Source of the DNA: Microbacterium timonense
GTDB lineage: Bacteria > Actinomycetota > Actinomycetes > Actinomycetales > Microbacteriaceae
Length of the DNA stretch: 64,000 nucleotides
NCBI RefSeq assembly: GCF_900292075.1
Contig: NZ_OLMV01000002.1
Span: 682,001-746,000, forward strand
Direction of reading: 5' to 3'
Shown here one piece after another: positions 53,250-64,000 of the stretch (position 1 is the first letter of the stretch; each line of letters starts with the position of its first letter). The position numbers and the translations under genes are program-made. Below the pieces are notes generated by a model. It saw only the letters and a list, made by a program, of their open reading frames with translations. It did no database searches and was not told the DNA's origin.

Positions 53250-54088
53250 GCGGCCGCCTCCGCCCGGCCGTCCATGGCAGGCACCACGGCGCGCACGTCC
53301 ACGATCGGCAGATCGCCGTCGGTGCGGATGCTGTCGCCGCCGCCGTTGCGGGCGTGGTACCCGGTGGAGAAGTCCGGGATGACGTCCACGACGACGCGGG
53401 GCTCGGCATCCGTCACGGTCTTCACGATGTGGTCGCGTTCGACGTCGGTGTCGGCGTCGATGCGGTGCGTCACCTGCAACGTGAACAGTGAGAGCCCGAC
53501 GCTGGTGTCGAAGGTCCCCGCCGCGAGCCAGTCGACCCTCCGGCCGCCCGGGAGGAGCCACCCGTCGGGACAGCGCCAGAACCGCACGTGGTGCCGCTGT
53601 GCGGGGTTGCCGTCGACCTCCTGCTGGTAGGCGAAGTCCTGCTGTCTTCCGAAGAGGAACAACGGGCTCACGGGAGCCTCGTCGTAGCTGCGCCGGCTCA
53701 GAGTCGACGTGATGATGCGCCACGACGACCGCAGCGTCACGGGGTCGGCGCGGGTCCAGCCGGCGGCGGCGAGCGCGCTCTGGATCTGCTCCGCGGTGCC
53801 GAGGAATGCGAGGTTCACCGGGTCGCCGAGCAGCCCGTCACTGGTGCGGGTGCGACCGATGAAGTAGTCGGGCACGTAGATGGTCGTGAGGATGCGGTGC
53901 AAGCGTGGCAGGACGAGATAGGCCAGCAGCACCCAGAACGCGATGAAGAACGGGATGCCCCACCACCCGACCTTGAAGGTCTCGGTGAAGCTGAGATAGG
54001 CCAGCCAGATCGCGGCGAGGCCGGCGAAGACGAAGAAGAACCAGTCGACCGCGATCCCGACCGAATACCTGCGACGCCTGGTGCCCAT
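53246..54088 (-). CDS. membrane protein with LssY-type C-terminal domain
   Basis: 280 aa. Two membrane helices near the N-terminus, then a cytosolic or outer domain with YVPDYFIGRTRTSDGLLGDPVN, HHVRFWR and the FDTSVGLS block of the LssY_C family (of unknown function; found after PAP2 phosphatases). The phosphatase part is absent here, so it may partner another protein. It begins 14 bp after the hydratase stop. Confidence 0.78.
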   Translation of the reverse strand: MGTRRRRYSVGIAVDWFFFVFAGLAAIWLAYLSFTETFKVGWWGIPFFIAFWVLLAYLVLPRLHRILTTIYVPDYFIGRTRTSDGLLGDPVNLAFLGTAEQIQSALAAAGWTRADPVTLRSSWRIITSTLSRRSYDEAPVSPLFLFGRQQDFAYQQEVDGNPAQRHHVRFWRCPDGWLLPGGRRVDWLAAGTFDTSVGLSLFTLQVTHRIDADTDVERDHIVKTVTDAEPRVVVDVIPDFSTGYHARNGGGDSIRTDGDLPIVDVRAVVPAMDGRAEAAA

Positions 54089-54102
54089 GATCGCGGCCCG
54101 GA

Positions 54103-55176
54103 TCAGCCCCAGATCGGAACGGCGGGGCGGTGGGCGAGCGCCGTGTCGGCGAGGTCCGCGGGCAGGTCGGTCAGCGTGGCCGGTTGCCAGCGCGGTGCGC
54201 GGTCTTTGTCGATCACCTGCGCGCGGATGCCCTCCGGCAGGTCGGGCTGCGTCGTGGCGAACCACATGACCAGACCGTACTCCTGCGCCAGCGCGGCGCG
54301 CAGGCCGGGAAGCTGCCGAGCACGGCGGATCGCCGCGAGCGTCACGGCCAGTCCGGTCGGCGAGAGTTCGCCCAGGAGGTCGGCGGCGGCGGATGCCTCC
54401 GGCTCGGCGCGCCGGCGCAGCCGCTCGACGATCTCGGCGACGGTGTCGGCGGCGAACGCGTCGTCGATCCACTCCCGGGCGGACGACAGGCGGGAGGGCC
54501 CCGGCGTCTCGTCGAAGAGCAGGACGAGCTCGCTGGGACTGGACGGATCGGCCCGGGTCTCGAGCGCGTCTCGCAGGGCGTCGAGGTTCTCGCGGGGCAC
54601 GAGATGATCGGCGAACCCGGCATAGACGGCATCCGAGGCATCCATGACATGCCCGGTCAGTCCCAAGTACTCGCCGAGGCGGCCGGGCGCGTGGGCCAGG
54701 AGCCAGGTACCGCCCACGTCGGGGGTGAAGCCGATGCGCGTCTCGGGCATGGCGAGCTTCGAGTGCTCGGTCACGATCCGGATCCTCGCGTGCCCCGCCA
54801 CGCCGATGCCGCCACCCATCGTCACCCCGTCGGCGAAAGCGACGAACGGCTTGGGGTATTCGGCGATGCGCGCGTTGAGGGCGTACTCCTCGCGGAAGAA
54901 CACCCCGGCGTCCTCCGCTCGGCCGCTCGTCACCTGCTCCGCGAGGCCGCGCACGTCTCCCCCGGCGCACAAGCCGCGCTCGCCTGCGCCGTCCAGCAGC
55001 ACGACGTCGACCTCCGGGTCGTGCTCCCACGCGTCCAGCGCTTCGTGCATCCGCTGCACCATCTCGAGGTTCAGCGCATTGATGGCGCGCGGCCGGTTGA
55101 GGGTGAGGCGGCCGAGACCCCGGTCGGCGCGGACGAGGACGGCGGGCTCGGCGGCGGCATCGGCGAGGTCTGTCAC
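54103..55176 (-). CDS. 3-hydroxyisobutyryl-CoA hydrolase-like enoyl-CoA hydratase
   Basis: 357 aa crotonase-fold protein of the larger HIBCH group: CAGGDVRGLAEQV, VTMGGGIGVAGHARIR and PETRIGFTPDVGGTWLL, and the C-terminal part typical of HIBCH (WFATTQPDLPEGIRAQVIDKD). Role: valine degradation. Start GTG 55176 lies 7 nt after minus-strand TAACGT (leaderless); frame further upstream is not coding. Confidence 0.9.
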   Translation of the reverse strand: MTDLADAAAEPAVLVRADRGLGRLTLNRPRAINALNLEMVQRMHEALDAWEHDPEVDVVLLDGAGERGLCAGGDVRGLAEQVTSGRAEDAGVFFREEYALNARIAEYPKPFVAFADGVTMGGGIGVAGHARIRIVTEHSKLAMPETRIGFTPDVGGTWLLAHAPGRLGEYLGLTGHVMDASDAVYAGFADHLVPRENLDALRDALETRADPSSPSELVLLFDETPGPSRLSSAREWIDDAFAADTVAEIVERLRRRAEPEASAAADLLGELSPTGLAVTLAAIRRARQLPGLRAALAQEYGLVMWFATTQPDLPEGIRAQVIDKDRAPRWQPATLTDLPADLADTALAHRPAVPIWG

Positions 55177-55325
55177 GAGCGCAACGTTACCGGCCGGGCC
55201 GATTTCTCCCACGCCCGGCCGGGTTTTCCGACAAGATGGGTCGGAGTTCTGCATTGAGTCCGCAACGAGGCGGCCCCGTCCGTAGCCCCACGGGGTTTCC
55301 GCCCACCACGATGAGAGGGTTCGGC

Positions 55326-56678
55326 ATGCCCGACGGCCAGACGCTGGAGTTCTCAGGTCTCAGCAAGCGCTTCGGTGCCGTCACCGCCGTCGCGGAGCTC
55401 ACGGCCCGTGTCGAGCCGGGCCGCGTGACCGGATTCCTCGGTCCCAACGGAGCGGGCAAGACCACGACGCTGCGGATCCTGCTCGGGCTCGTGCGGCCCA
55501 CCGAGGGCCGCGCGACGATCGGCGGCAAGCGCTACGCCGAACTGGAACGACCGCTGCAGACCGTCGGCGCCGTGCTCGAGGCATCCAGCTTCCACCCGGG
55601 CCGCACCGCCGCCGCGCACCTGACCATCTACGCGCAGGCCGCCGGCATCGCCCGCTCGCGAGTCGACGAGGTGCTCGGACTGGTGGGCCTGGCGGATGCC
55701 GCGAGCCGCAAGGTCGGCGGCTTCTCGCTGGGCATGCGCCAGCGCCTGGGCCTGGCGTACGCGCTGCTCGGCGATCCGGGCGTGCTCGTCCTGGATGAGC
55801 CGGCGAACGGACTCGACCCGGAGGGCATCCGCTGGCTGCGCGGCTTCCTCCAGCAGCTGGCCGCCGAGGGGCGCACGGTGCTGGTGTCGTCCCATCTGCT
55901 CGCCGAGGTGCAGCAGACCGTCGACGCGCTGCTGATCATCTCACGCGGGAGCCTGGTGTTCCAGGGCGCCATCGAGGACCTGTCCGATCCGGCCGAGCAT
56001 GCCACCGTGGTGGATGCCCCCGACCGGGCCGCCCTGACCGCGGCGCTGCGGGCCGCGGACGTGCCCTTCGAGGTGCTGCGGTCGGGCTTGACCGTACGCG
56101 GCGTGGACCCCGCGACGGTCGGGGCGGCGGCAGCCGCGGCCGGCGTCGCGCTGTCGACTCTGCAGCGTCGGGGCCCCGCCCTCGAGGAGGTGTTCCTCGA
56201 CCTCGTCAACGGCACCCGCGTCCATCCCAGTGCGCAGGGTGCCCCCGCGCCGGCCGAGCCGGCCGTCGTCCCGGAGCCCGAGCCGGAACCGGAGGCAGCG
56301 CCGGAGCCCGAGGCCCAGCCCGAGCCGGAACCGGAGGCCGCGCCGGAGCCCGGGACGGCAGAGGTGCCCGCGGAGTCCGGGGAGGTCGTGACGCCCGGCG
56401 CGGCCTACGCGGTGGCGAGCACGGGCGTCATCGACATCATCGGCGCCGGGGAGCCCGACCCCTGGGCGCCGGAGGACGCCGACCCCGACGTCGGAGCGAT
56501 CGGCGAGATCGACGACGAGCTCTCGGTGCCCGAGCCGCCCGAGTCCGCGGACGACCGCCCCTGGCAGAACCAGGCGAAGACGGAGTCCGATCGCGAGGCG
56601 GACGCGTTCTTCTCCGCCTTCGACGCCGGCCGGAACGAGCCGGCCGACCGCACCGACGCCGAAGGGAGCAGCCGATGA
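55326..56678 (+). CDS. ABC transporter ATPase with Pro-Glu repeat tail
   Basis: 450 aa. ATPase core of about 300 aa: Walker A GPNGAGKTTT, signature FSLGMRQRLGLA, Walker B VLVLDEPANGLDP. From about 305 a disordered tail follows with many PEPE repeats, then acidic sequence (about 370-450). The core matches ABC-2 exporter ATPases (CcmA type). ATG 55326 with GAGAGGG upstream. Overlaps the permease by 4 bp. Confidence 0.9.
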   Translation: MPDGQTLEFSGLSKRFGAVTAVAELTARVEPGRVTGFLGPNGAGKTTTLRILLGLVRPTEGRATIGGKRYAELERPLQTVGAVLEASSFHPGRTAAAHLTIYAQAAGIARSRVDEVLGLVGLADAASRKVGGFSLGMRQRLGLAYALLGDPGVLVLDEPANGLDPEGIRWLRGFLQQLAAEGRTVLVSSHLLAEVQQTVDALLIISRGSLVFQGAIEDLSDPAEHATVVDAPDRAALTAALRAADVPFEVLRSGLTVRGVDPATVGAAAAAAGVALSTLQRRGPALEEVFLDLVNGTRVHPSAQGAPAPAEPAVVPEPEPEPEAAPEPEAQPEPEPEAAPEPGTAEVPAESGEVVTPGAAYAVASTGVIDIIGAGEPDPWAPEDADPDVGAIGEIDDELSVPEPPESADDRPWQNQAKTESDREADAFFSAFDAGRNEPADRTDAEGSSR

Positions 56679-57493
56679 GCCTGACTGCAGCGACCCGCGC
56701 CGAGACCACCAAGCTGTTCTCGACGAGCATCTGGTGGATTCTCGGCATCGTGCTGTTCGCCTACGTCGCCTTCACGGCGGCGGCCCTCGGCTTCGTCTAC
56801 GCGATGGCCGCCTCCGGATCGCTTCCCGGAAGCGGCCCGGCCCTGCCCGAGGACGGCCTCGCGGCGACGCTCTACAGCACGGCCACGACGGTCGGCTATG
56901 TGTTCCCGCTCCTGGTGGGAACGCTCATGGTCACGGCCGAGTTCCGGCACAAGACGCTCACCCCCACTTTCCTGGCGACACCCCGCCGAGGCCGGGTGCT
57001 GACGGCCAAGCTGGCGGTCGGCGTCCTCATCGGGGCGATCCTCGGCGTGATCGGCATCGTCGCGGCTGTTGCCACGTCGGCGGCCTTCCTCGCCGGGTTC
57101 GGGCTGGACACGGCGCTCGGCCAGACCGACACCTGGGCGATGCTCGGACGGATGCTCCTGGCCTACGTGCTGTGGACCCTCATCGGCGTCGGGGTCGGCG
57201 CGCTGGTGCGCAACCAGGTCGCCGCCGTCGTCGGCGTGCTGGTCTTCACCCAGTTCGTCGAGCCGATCGGCCGCACCGCGGCGGCCTTCGTCGACGGGCT
57301 GGCCGACTACACGCGGTTCCTGCCCGGTGCGGCAGGCGATGCCCTCGTCGGCGCGAGCGTGTTCTCGACGGCGATGCCGCAGGGCTCCACCGATGCCCTC
57401 CCGTGGTGGGTCGGCGGGATCGTGCTGCTGGGCTACGCGGTCCTCTTCGTGGTGCTCGGGCACCTCGTGAGCTGGCGTCGCGACGTGAGCTGA
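56675..57493 (+). CDS. ABC-2 type permease
   Basis: 272 aa, about six membrane helices with the AEFRHKTLTPTFL box of the ABC-2 family. Partner of the ATPase at 55326, co-translated. Substrate unknown. Confidence 0.87.
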   Translation: MSLTAATRAETTKLFSTSIWWILGIVLFAYVAFTAAALGFVYAMAASGSLPGSGPALPEDGLAATLYSTATTVGYVFPLLVGTLMVTAEFRHKTLTPTFLATPRRGRVLTAKLAVGVLIGAILGVIGIVAAVATSAAFLAGFGLDTALGQTDTWAMLGRMLLAYVLWTLIGVGVGALVRNQVAAVVGVLVFTQFVEPIGRTAAAFVDGLADYTRFLPGAAGDALVGASVFSTAMPQGSTDALPWWVGGIVLLGYAVLFVVLGHLVSWRRDVS

Positions 57494-57510
57494 CGCGGCG
57501 GCCCGCGGAT

Positions 57511-57978
57511 TCAGACGGCCGGCGCGGGCCGTGGAGCCTTCTTCTTCCGCGGCGCCTTCTCGGGCGCCGCGACCGGCGTGGTGCCGGTCTCCGCGGCGAT
57601 CTCGGCGACGTCGGCAGGCTCCTCGTCGACCTCCAGCCGCAGCGCCTGCACCAGAGCGAGGCCGTGGCGGGTCGTGAGGATCAGACGCTGGAACTCCGGG
57701 TGGCCTTCGAGGTCGATCACGACACCCGGGCGACGGCGGCGGACGACCGCGAAGTCGTCGCCTCCTGCCGAGCGCCACGTGCCCATCGCGAGGACGCCGC
57801 GGAGGTGGGTTCCGGGACTGGGGACCCCTCGCAGCCAGGTCCACGCGTCGTCGGTGAGCTGCACTTTGATGATCGTGGAGCGCTCCATGACCACATTCCC
57901 CTTGCGGAACGACAGCGCGCGCTCCGACACCGACAGCACGACCTCGAGCTGCGTCGAGTCGAGCAGCAGTGTCACCAT
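57511..57978 (-). CDS. conserved protein, PH-like, unknown function
   Basis: 155 aa. Beta-rich core (TQLEVVLSVSERALSF, then VVIDLEGHPEFQRLILTT) recalls bacterial PH-like proteins; a Lys/Ala/Pro-rich tail follows. Start ATG 57978 lies 6 nt after minus-strand CAGACT. The 103-bp divergent gap before cofGH holds two leaderless-type boxes. Confidence 0.7.
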   Translation of the reverse strand: MVTLLLDSTQLEVVLSVSERALSFRKGNVVMERSTIIKVQLTDDAWTWLRGVPSPGTHLRGVLAMGTWRSAGGDDFAVVRRRRPGVVIDLEGHPEFQRLILTTRHGLALVQALRLEVDEEPADVAEIAAETGTTPVAAPEKAPRKKKAPRPAPAV

Positions 57979-58081
57979 GGCACTAGTCTGCCAGCGGCTC
58001 CGGCGCGAACCAGCCTGATTTGCTTACGGGAGGGCAACGATCCGCGACCCCCGGCACCGCACGCGGTGCAAGACTGGATCG

Positions 58082-60531
<2,450 letters not shown>

Positions 60532-60535
<4 letters not shown>

Positions 60536-61995
60536 CGCGCGTCGAGGTCGCGATCGTCGGAGCGGGCTTCGCCGGGATCGGCATGGCGTCGGCGCTGCGC
60601 CGCGCGGGCCGCGAGGACTTCGTCGTGCTCGAGCGTGCGGCATCCGTCGGGGGCACGTGGCGCGACAACACCTACCCGGGCGTCGCCTGCGACGTGCCCT
60701 CGCACCTGTACGGCTTCGCCGCGCATCCGAACCCCACCTGGTCGGGCACGTACGCGCGCGGCGACGAGATCCACGCCTATCTCGAGCGCGTGGTCGACGC
60801 CGAAGGCCTGCGGGACCGGCTGCGCCTGCGCACGGCGATGCAGTGGGCCGACTGGGATGCCGAACACGAGGTATGGCACCTGGGCACGCCGTCGGGGGTC
60901 ATCGTGGCCGACGCGGTGGTGCTCGCCTGCGGTCGCCTGACGGAGCCCTCGATCCCCGACGTCGCGGGACTCGCGACGTTCCCGGGGCCGCTCTTCCACT
61001 CGGCGCGCTGGGACCACGACGTGGACCTCGCGGGCCTGCGCGTCGGCGTGGTCGGCACCGGCGCGAGCGCGGTCCAGCTCGTGCCGGAGCTCGCCCGCAC
61101 GGCCGCGCACGTGACGCTCTTCCAACGCAGCCCCGCCTGGATCGTGCCGCGGGGCGGCGGCCCATACACCGACGCCGATCGCGAGCGCTTCGCCGCGGCG
61201 CCGGGGGAACTGACCCGCCTGCGCGCGGCGCTGTACTCCGAGGGCGAGGCGCGGTTCGCGTCACGCTCGGGGGATGCCGTGGCCGCCGCCCGCGCGCAGG
61301 CCGAAGCCCTCGCGCATCTGGAGGCGCAGGTCGCCGACCCGGCGCTTCGGGCGGCGCTCACGCCGGACTACGCTTTCGGCTGCAAGCGGGTGCTGCTGTC
61401 GGACGAGTTCTACCCCGCCGTCGCCTCGGACGCCGTCACCCTGGTGCCCTCGGCGCTGCACTCCGTCGAGGGGCCGATGCTGGTCGCCGCCGACGGCACG
61501 CGGCACGAGGTCGACGCACTCGTGCTGGCGACGGGCTTCGCGTCGACGCAGCAGCCCTACGCCGACCTCGTCATCGGCGAGCACGGCCAGACCCTCGCGC
61601 AGCACTGGTCGGGCGGCATGACCTCCTTCGCCTCGACGGTCGTCGCCGGCTTCCCCAACCTGTTCGTGCTGAACGGGCCCAACGCGTCGCTCGGCCATTC
61701 GTCGTCGGTGCTCATGATCGAGGAGCAGGCGGCGTACACCGCCCGCGTGCTCGATCGCCGTGCAGGCGGCGTGTTGCGGGTCGATCCTCGTGCTGAGAGC
61801 GCCTACACCGACGAGATCGTCGCGGCCGCGGCATCCACCCCGTGGATGACCGGAGGATGCCGCAACTGGTACGTCGACGAGCGCTCCGGCCGGCTCACCC
61901 TGCTGTGGCCGGGGACGGTCGACGCGTTCCGGGCGCGCCTCGCACGCGCCGACGGCTCCGAATTCCTGCCTGCACCTGAAGGGATACCCGTATGA
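60532..61995 (+). CDS. flavin monooxygenase (Baeyer-Villiger type)
   Basis: 487 aa. FAD site GAGFAGIG near residue 11, second dinucleotide site GTGASAVQL, and the BVMO fingerprint as FPGPLFHSARWD, with the usual Trp/Pro end altered to Trp-Asp. Start overlaps cofGH (ATGA). Oxidises ketones using NADPH and O2; natural substrate unknown. Its place within an F420 operon is unusual. Confidence 0.88.
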
Positions 61996-63005
61996 CCGTT
62001 CCGCTGCGCTTCGGATACAAGGCCTCGGCCGAGCAGTTCGGGCCCGCCGAGCTGCTGGACTACGCGATCCAGGCGGAAGAGGCCGGGTTCGACTCGGTCT
62101 TCATCTCGGACCACCTCCAGCCGTGGCTGCACGAAGGCGGCCACGCCCCGGCATCCGTTCCGTGGCTCGGCGCGCTCGGCGCCAAGACCTCGCGCGTGCT
62201 GATCGGCACGTCGGTGCTGACGCCGACGTTCCGCTACAACCCGACCGTCGTCGCGCAGGACTTCGCGACGCTGGGTGTCATGTATCCCGGGCGGGTGATC
62301 CTCGGTGTCGGCACCGGCGAGGCGCTCAACGAGGCGAACCTGGGGATCGCGTGGCCCGACCCGCCGGAGCGGTTCCAGCGGCTGAAGGAGGCGATCGGCC
62401 TCATCCGCCGGCTCTGGTCGGAGGACCGCGTCAGCTTCGACGGCACGTACTACCACGCGCACAACATCACGATCTACGACAAGCTGCCCCAGCCCGTGCC
62501 GATCTACATCGGCGCCGCCGGCCCCGCCGCGACGCGGCTCGCGGGCCGCATCGCCGACGGCTTCATCACGACCAGCGGCAAGAAGCGAGAGCTGTACACC
62601 GACACCCTGCTGCCCGCGCTGCACGAGGGTCTCGAGAAGGCCGGTCGGGCACCGGACGCCATCGACACGCTCATGGAGATCAAGGTCTCGCTCGCCGAGA
62701 CCATCGAGCAGGCGCAGGAGAAGACGCGCTTCTGGGCGCCGCTGGCCCTCACCCCCGAGGAGAAGATGGGCGTCGACGACCCCATCGAGATGCAGCGGCT
62801 CGGCGAGCAGCTGCCGATCGAGCGCGCGGCATCCCGGTTCATCGTCTCGGACGACCCCGACGAGCACGTCGAGCGCATCGGCTGGTACATCGACCTCGGA
62901 TTCCGCCACCTGGTCTTCCACGACCCCGGCCACGACCAGGGCGCCTTCCTGCGCCTCTACGGCGAAGAGATCCTGCCGCGGCTGCGCGCGCGGTACGGAG
63001 CGTGA
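61992..63005 (+). CDS. fgd: F420-dependent glucose-6-phosphate dehydrogenase
   Basis: 337 aa luciferase-like TIM barrel. Residues matching Mtb FGD1 His40, Trp44 and Glu109 are His41, Trp45 and Glu110 (SDHLQPW and GVGTGEALNE). Reduces F420 with glucose-6-phosphate. ATG overlaps the monooxygenase end, and its stop overlaps cofC. Confidence 0.92.
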   Translation: MTVPLRFGYKASAEQFGPAELLDYAIQAEEAGFDSVFISDHLQPWLHEGGHAPASVPWLGALGAKTSRVLIGTSVLTPTFRYNPTVVAQDFATLGVMYPGRVILGVGTGEALNEANLGIAWPDPPERFQRLKEAIGLIRRLWSEDRVSFDGTYYHAHNITIYDKLPQPVPIYIGAAGPAATRLAGRIADGFITTSGKKRELYTDTLLPALHEGLEKAGRAPDAIDTLMEIKVSLAETIEQAQEKTRFWAPLALTPEEKMGVDDPIEMQRLGEQLPIERAASRFIVSDDPDEHVERIGWYIDLGFRHLVFHDPGHDQGAFLRLYGEEILPRLRARYGA

Positions 63006-63664
63006 CCCCGCTGTTCCGGCGGCGGCGCGGGCAGAACACGCCGCGCTGGGTGGTGGTCGTGCCGGTCAAGCCCTCGGCGCGCGCCAAGTCTCGCCTCGAC
63101 GTGCCGGGCGTCGGGCGAGCCGACCTCGCCCGGGCCATCGCGCTGGACACACTGGCCGCCGCGACGGCGTGCGACCTCGTGGCGCAGGTCGTGGTGGTCA
63201 CCGATGACGCCGCGCTCGCGCGCGAGGCGGCGTTGATCCCGGCGCTGCGGTTCGTTCCGGAGGGCGAGGCGGGCGGACTGGATGCTGCGGTGGCGGCGGG
63301 AGTCGCGGCGGTCGATCCGACGGGACGGATGCCCCGCGCCGCGCTCCTCGGCGACCTGCCCGCCCTGCGACCGGGTGACCTCGCCGACGCGCTGCGGGCC
63401 GCGGCATCCGTCGACCGCGCCGTCGTCGCGGACGCCGAGGGCACCGGCTCGACGCTGGTCACCGCCGGGCCCGGCGTGGCCTGGCGCTCGTCGTTCGGCG
63501 ACCGCTCGTTCGCCCGGCACCTCGCCCTCGGATGCGTGGGCCTCGAGATCCCGGATGCCTCGACCCTGCGTCGCGACGTCGACACCGCCGACCAGCTCGA
63601 TGCCGCCGGCGCCCTGGGTCTGGGGCCCCGCACGGGTGCCCTGCTGACGGCGCACCACGGATAG
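63002..63664 (+). CDS. cofC: 2-phospho-L-lactate/PEP guanylyltransferase (CofC)
   Basis: 220 aa. VVVPVKPSARAKSRL and LLGDLPALRPGDL are the CofC/FbiD nucleotide-binding blocks. Adds GMP to phosphoenolpyruvate or phospholactate for F420 tail building. GTG start overlaps the fgd stop (GTGA). Its TAG stop is the first part of a -10 box. Confidence 0.92.
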   Translation: MTPLFRRRRGQNTPRWVVVVPVKPSARAKSRLDVPGVGRADLARAIALDTLAAATACDLVAQVVVVTDDAALAREAALIPALRFVPEGEAGGLDAAVAAGVAAVDPTGRMPRAALLGDLPALRPGDLADALRAAASVDRAVVADAEGTGSTLVTAGPGVAWRSSFGDRSFARHLALGCVGLEIPDASTLRRDVDTADQLDAAGALGLGPRTGALLTAHHG

Positions 63665-63673
63665 CCTGGGCCG

Positions 63674-63943
63674 ATGACTGAGCCGCCTCGGGCCCCTCGC
63701 GGCAGAGCCCGCGTCGCGCTGTGGGTCGCCGGGGGCGTGATTCTGGCGGGTGTCCTGTTCGCGCCGGTGAGGACGAGCGGCTTCTGCGCGTACGCCCCGA
63801 CGTCGGGCCGGAGCTACTGCGATGCGGCCGCGCAGTCGGTGCTCGGCATCCCCACCAGTCTCTGGCTGTGGCTGGCAGCGAGCATCGCCCTGGGCGCCCT
63901 CGGGTGGTGGCTCGCACGCCGCACCGCCCGGCGCGGCGGATGA
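63674..63943 (+). CDS. small membrane protein, unknown function
   Basis: 89 aa: basic N-terminus, membrane helix at about 15-30, a loop with Cys residues (GFCAYAPTSGRSYC), second helix about 61-80 and basic end. Leaderless layout: TAGCCT (63662-63667), 6 nt, ATG 63674. No family recognised. Confidence 0.75.
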   Translation: MTEPPRAPRGRARVALWVAGGVILAGVLFAPVRTSGFCAYAPTSGRSYCDAAAQSVLGIPTSLWLWLAASIALGALGWWLARRTARRGG

Positions 63944-63962
63944 TCTGACCCGCGGCCGCTGG

Positions 63963-64000
63963 TCAGACGACCAGCAGGTAGACCGCCCCGACGATCGTGA
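63963..64000 (-). CDS. C-terminal end of a membrane protein cut by the window edge
   Basis: The minus-strand frame ends TIVGAVYLLVV-stop at 63963, a hydrophobic end followed by TGA. Too short to identify. The 19 bp between it and the previous gene hold a GC-rich hairpin (GACCCGCGGCCGCTGGTC). Confidence 0.4.
   Translation of the reverse strand, partial: TIVGAVYLLVV

Noticed and set aside
56260..56360. PEPE-coding repeats as a mobile or regulatory DNA repeat
   Set aside because: The repetition is explained by the Pro-Glu protein tail in an open frame.

Overview
The window is a GC-rich, tightly packed actinobacterial chromosome segment. Gene content, codon use, a bifunctional cofGH (FO synthase) gene, an F420-dependent glucose-6-phosphate dehydrogenase and many small palindromic intergenic repeats point to Microbacteriaceae, most likely Microbacterium or a close relative. 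That placement is inference from sequence character. I saw no rRNA, tRNA, CRISPR array, prophage or transposase. Both ends cut through genes.

Layout. 0-6.6 kb: a minus-strand methylcitrate (propionate) operon, GntR/FCD regulator, prpD, prpB, prpC, a hotdog thioesterase and a thiolase, with two palindromic repeat clusters inside it. 6.7-9.9 kb: an antibiotic-exporter-like ABC pair with a GbsR/MarR-like regulator. 9.9-13.9 kb: RNase HI, a MocR-type regulator, an uncertain small ORF, a Nudix hydrolase and an aldo/keto reductase. 13.9-17.8 kb: a heterodimeric ABC exporter behind a leader with attenuator-like features. 18-25 kb: a DUF4407 protein, RlmN, a GNAT acetyltransferase, a HAD phosphatase and fatty-acid type SDR and enoyl-CoA hydratase genes. 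25-26.8 kb: DUF488, an APH-like kinase and an SRPBCC protein. 26.8-29.8 kb: a thiamine/HMP ECF transporter (ykoC, ykoD, ykoE) under a TPP riboswitch. 29.9-31.5 kb: a D,D-carboxypeptidase-like protein.

31.5-51.7 kb is a sugar region. A complete non-phosphorylating L-fucose pathway (mutarotase, dehydrogenase, lactonase, dehydratase, second dehydrogenase, diketo-acid hydrolase) with its GntR regulator is followed by a glycan locus: a secreted GH27 and a cytosolic GH36 alpha-galactosidase, a sugar ABC importer, a GH95 alpha-fucosidase, a CE7 acetyl esterase, a ROK regulator and an enolase-superfamily sugar-acid dehydratase. The simplest reading is import and dismantling of a fucosylated, alpha-galactosylated, acetylated oligosaccharide, with fucose passed to the neighbouring pathway.

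51.7-58 kb holds a J-domain/NERD-like fusion, membrane proteins, a 3-hydroxyisobutyryl-CoA hydrolase-like protein and an ABC-2 pair. 58.1-63.7 kb is a co-translated F420 cluster (cofGH, flavin monooxygenase, fgd, cofC). Its CofGH is odd: the CofG half keeps the radical-SAM cysteines, but the CofH half has lost them, and a palindromic repeat is read through in the linker.

A recurrent regulatory grammar is visible. Thirteen starts have a TANNNT -10 box 6 or 7 nt before ATG/GTG, the layout expected for leaderless transcripts. Four of these boxes are built on the TAG stop codon of the upstream gene.
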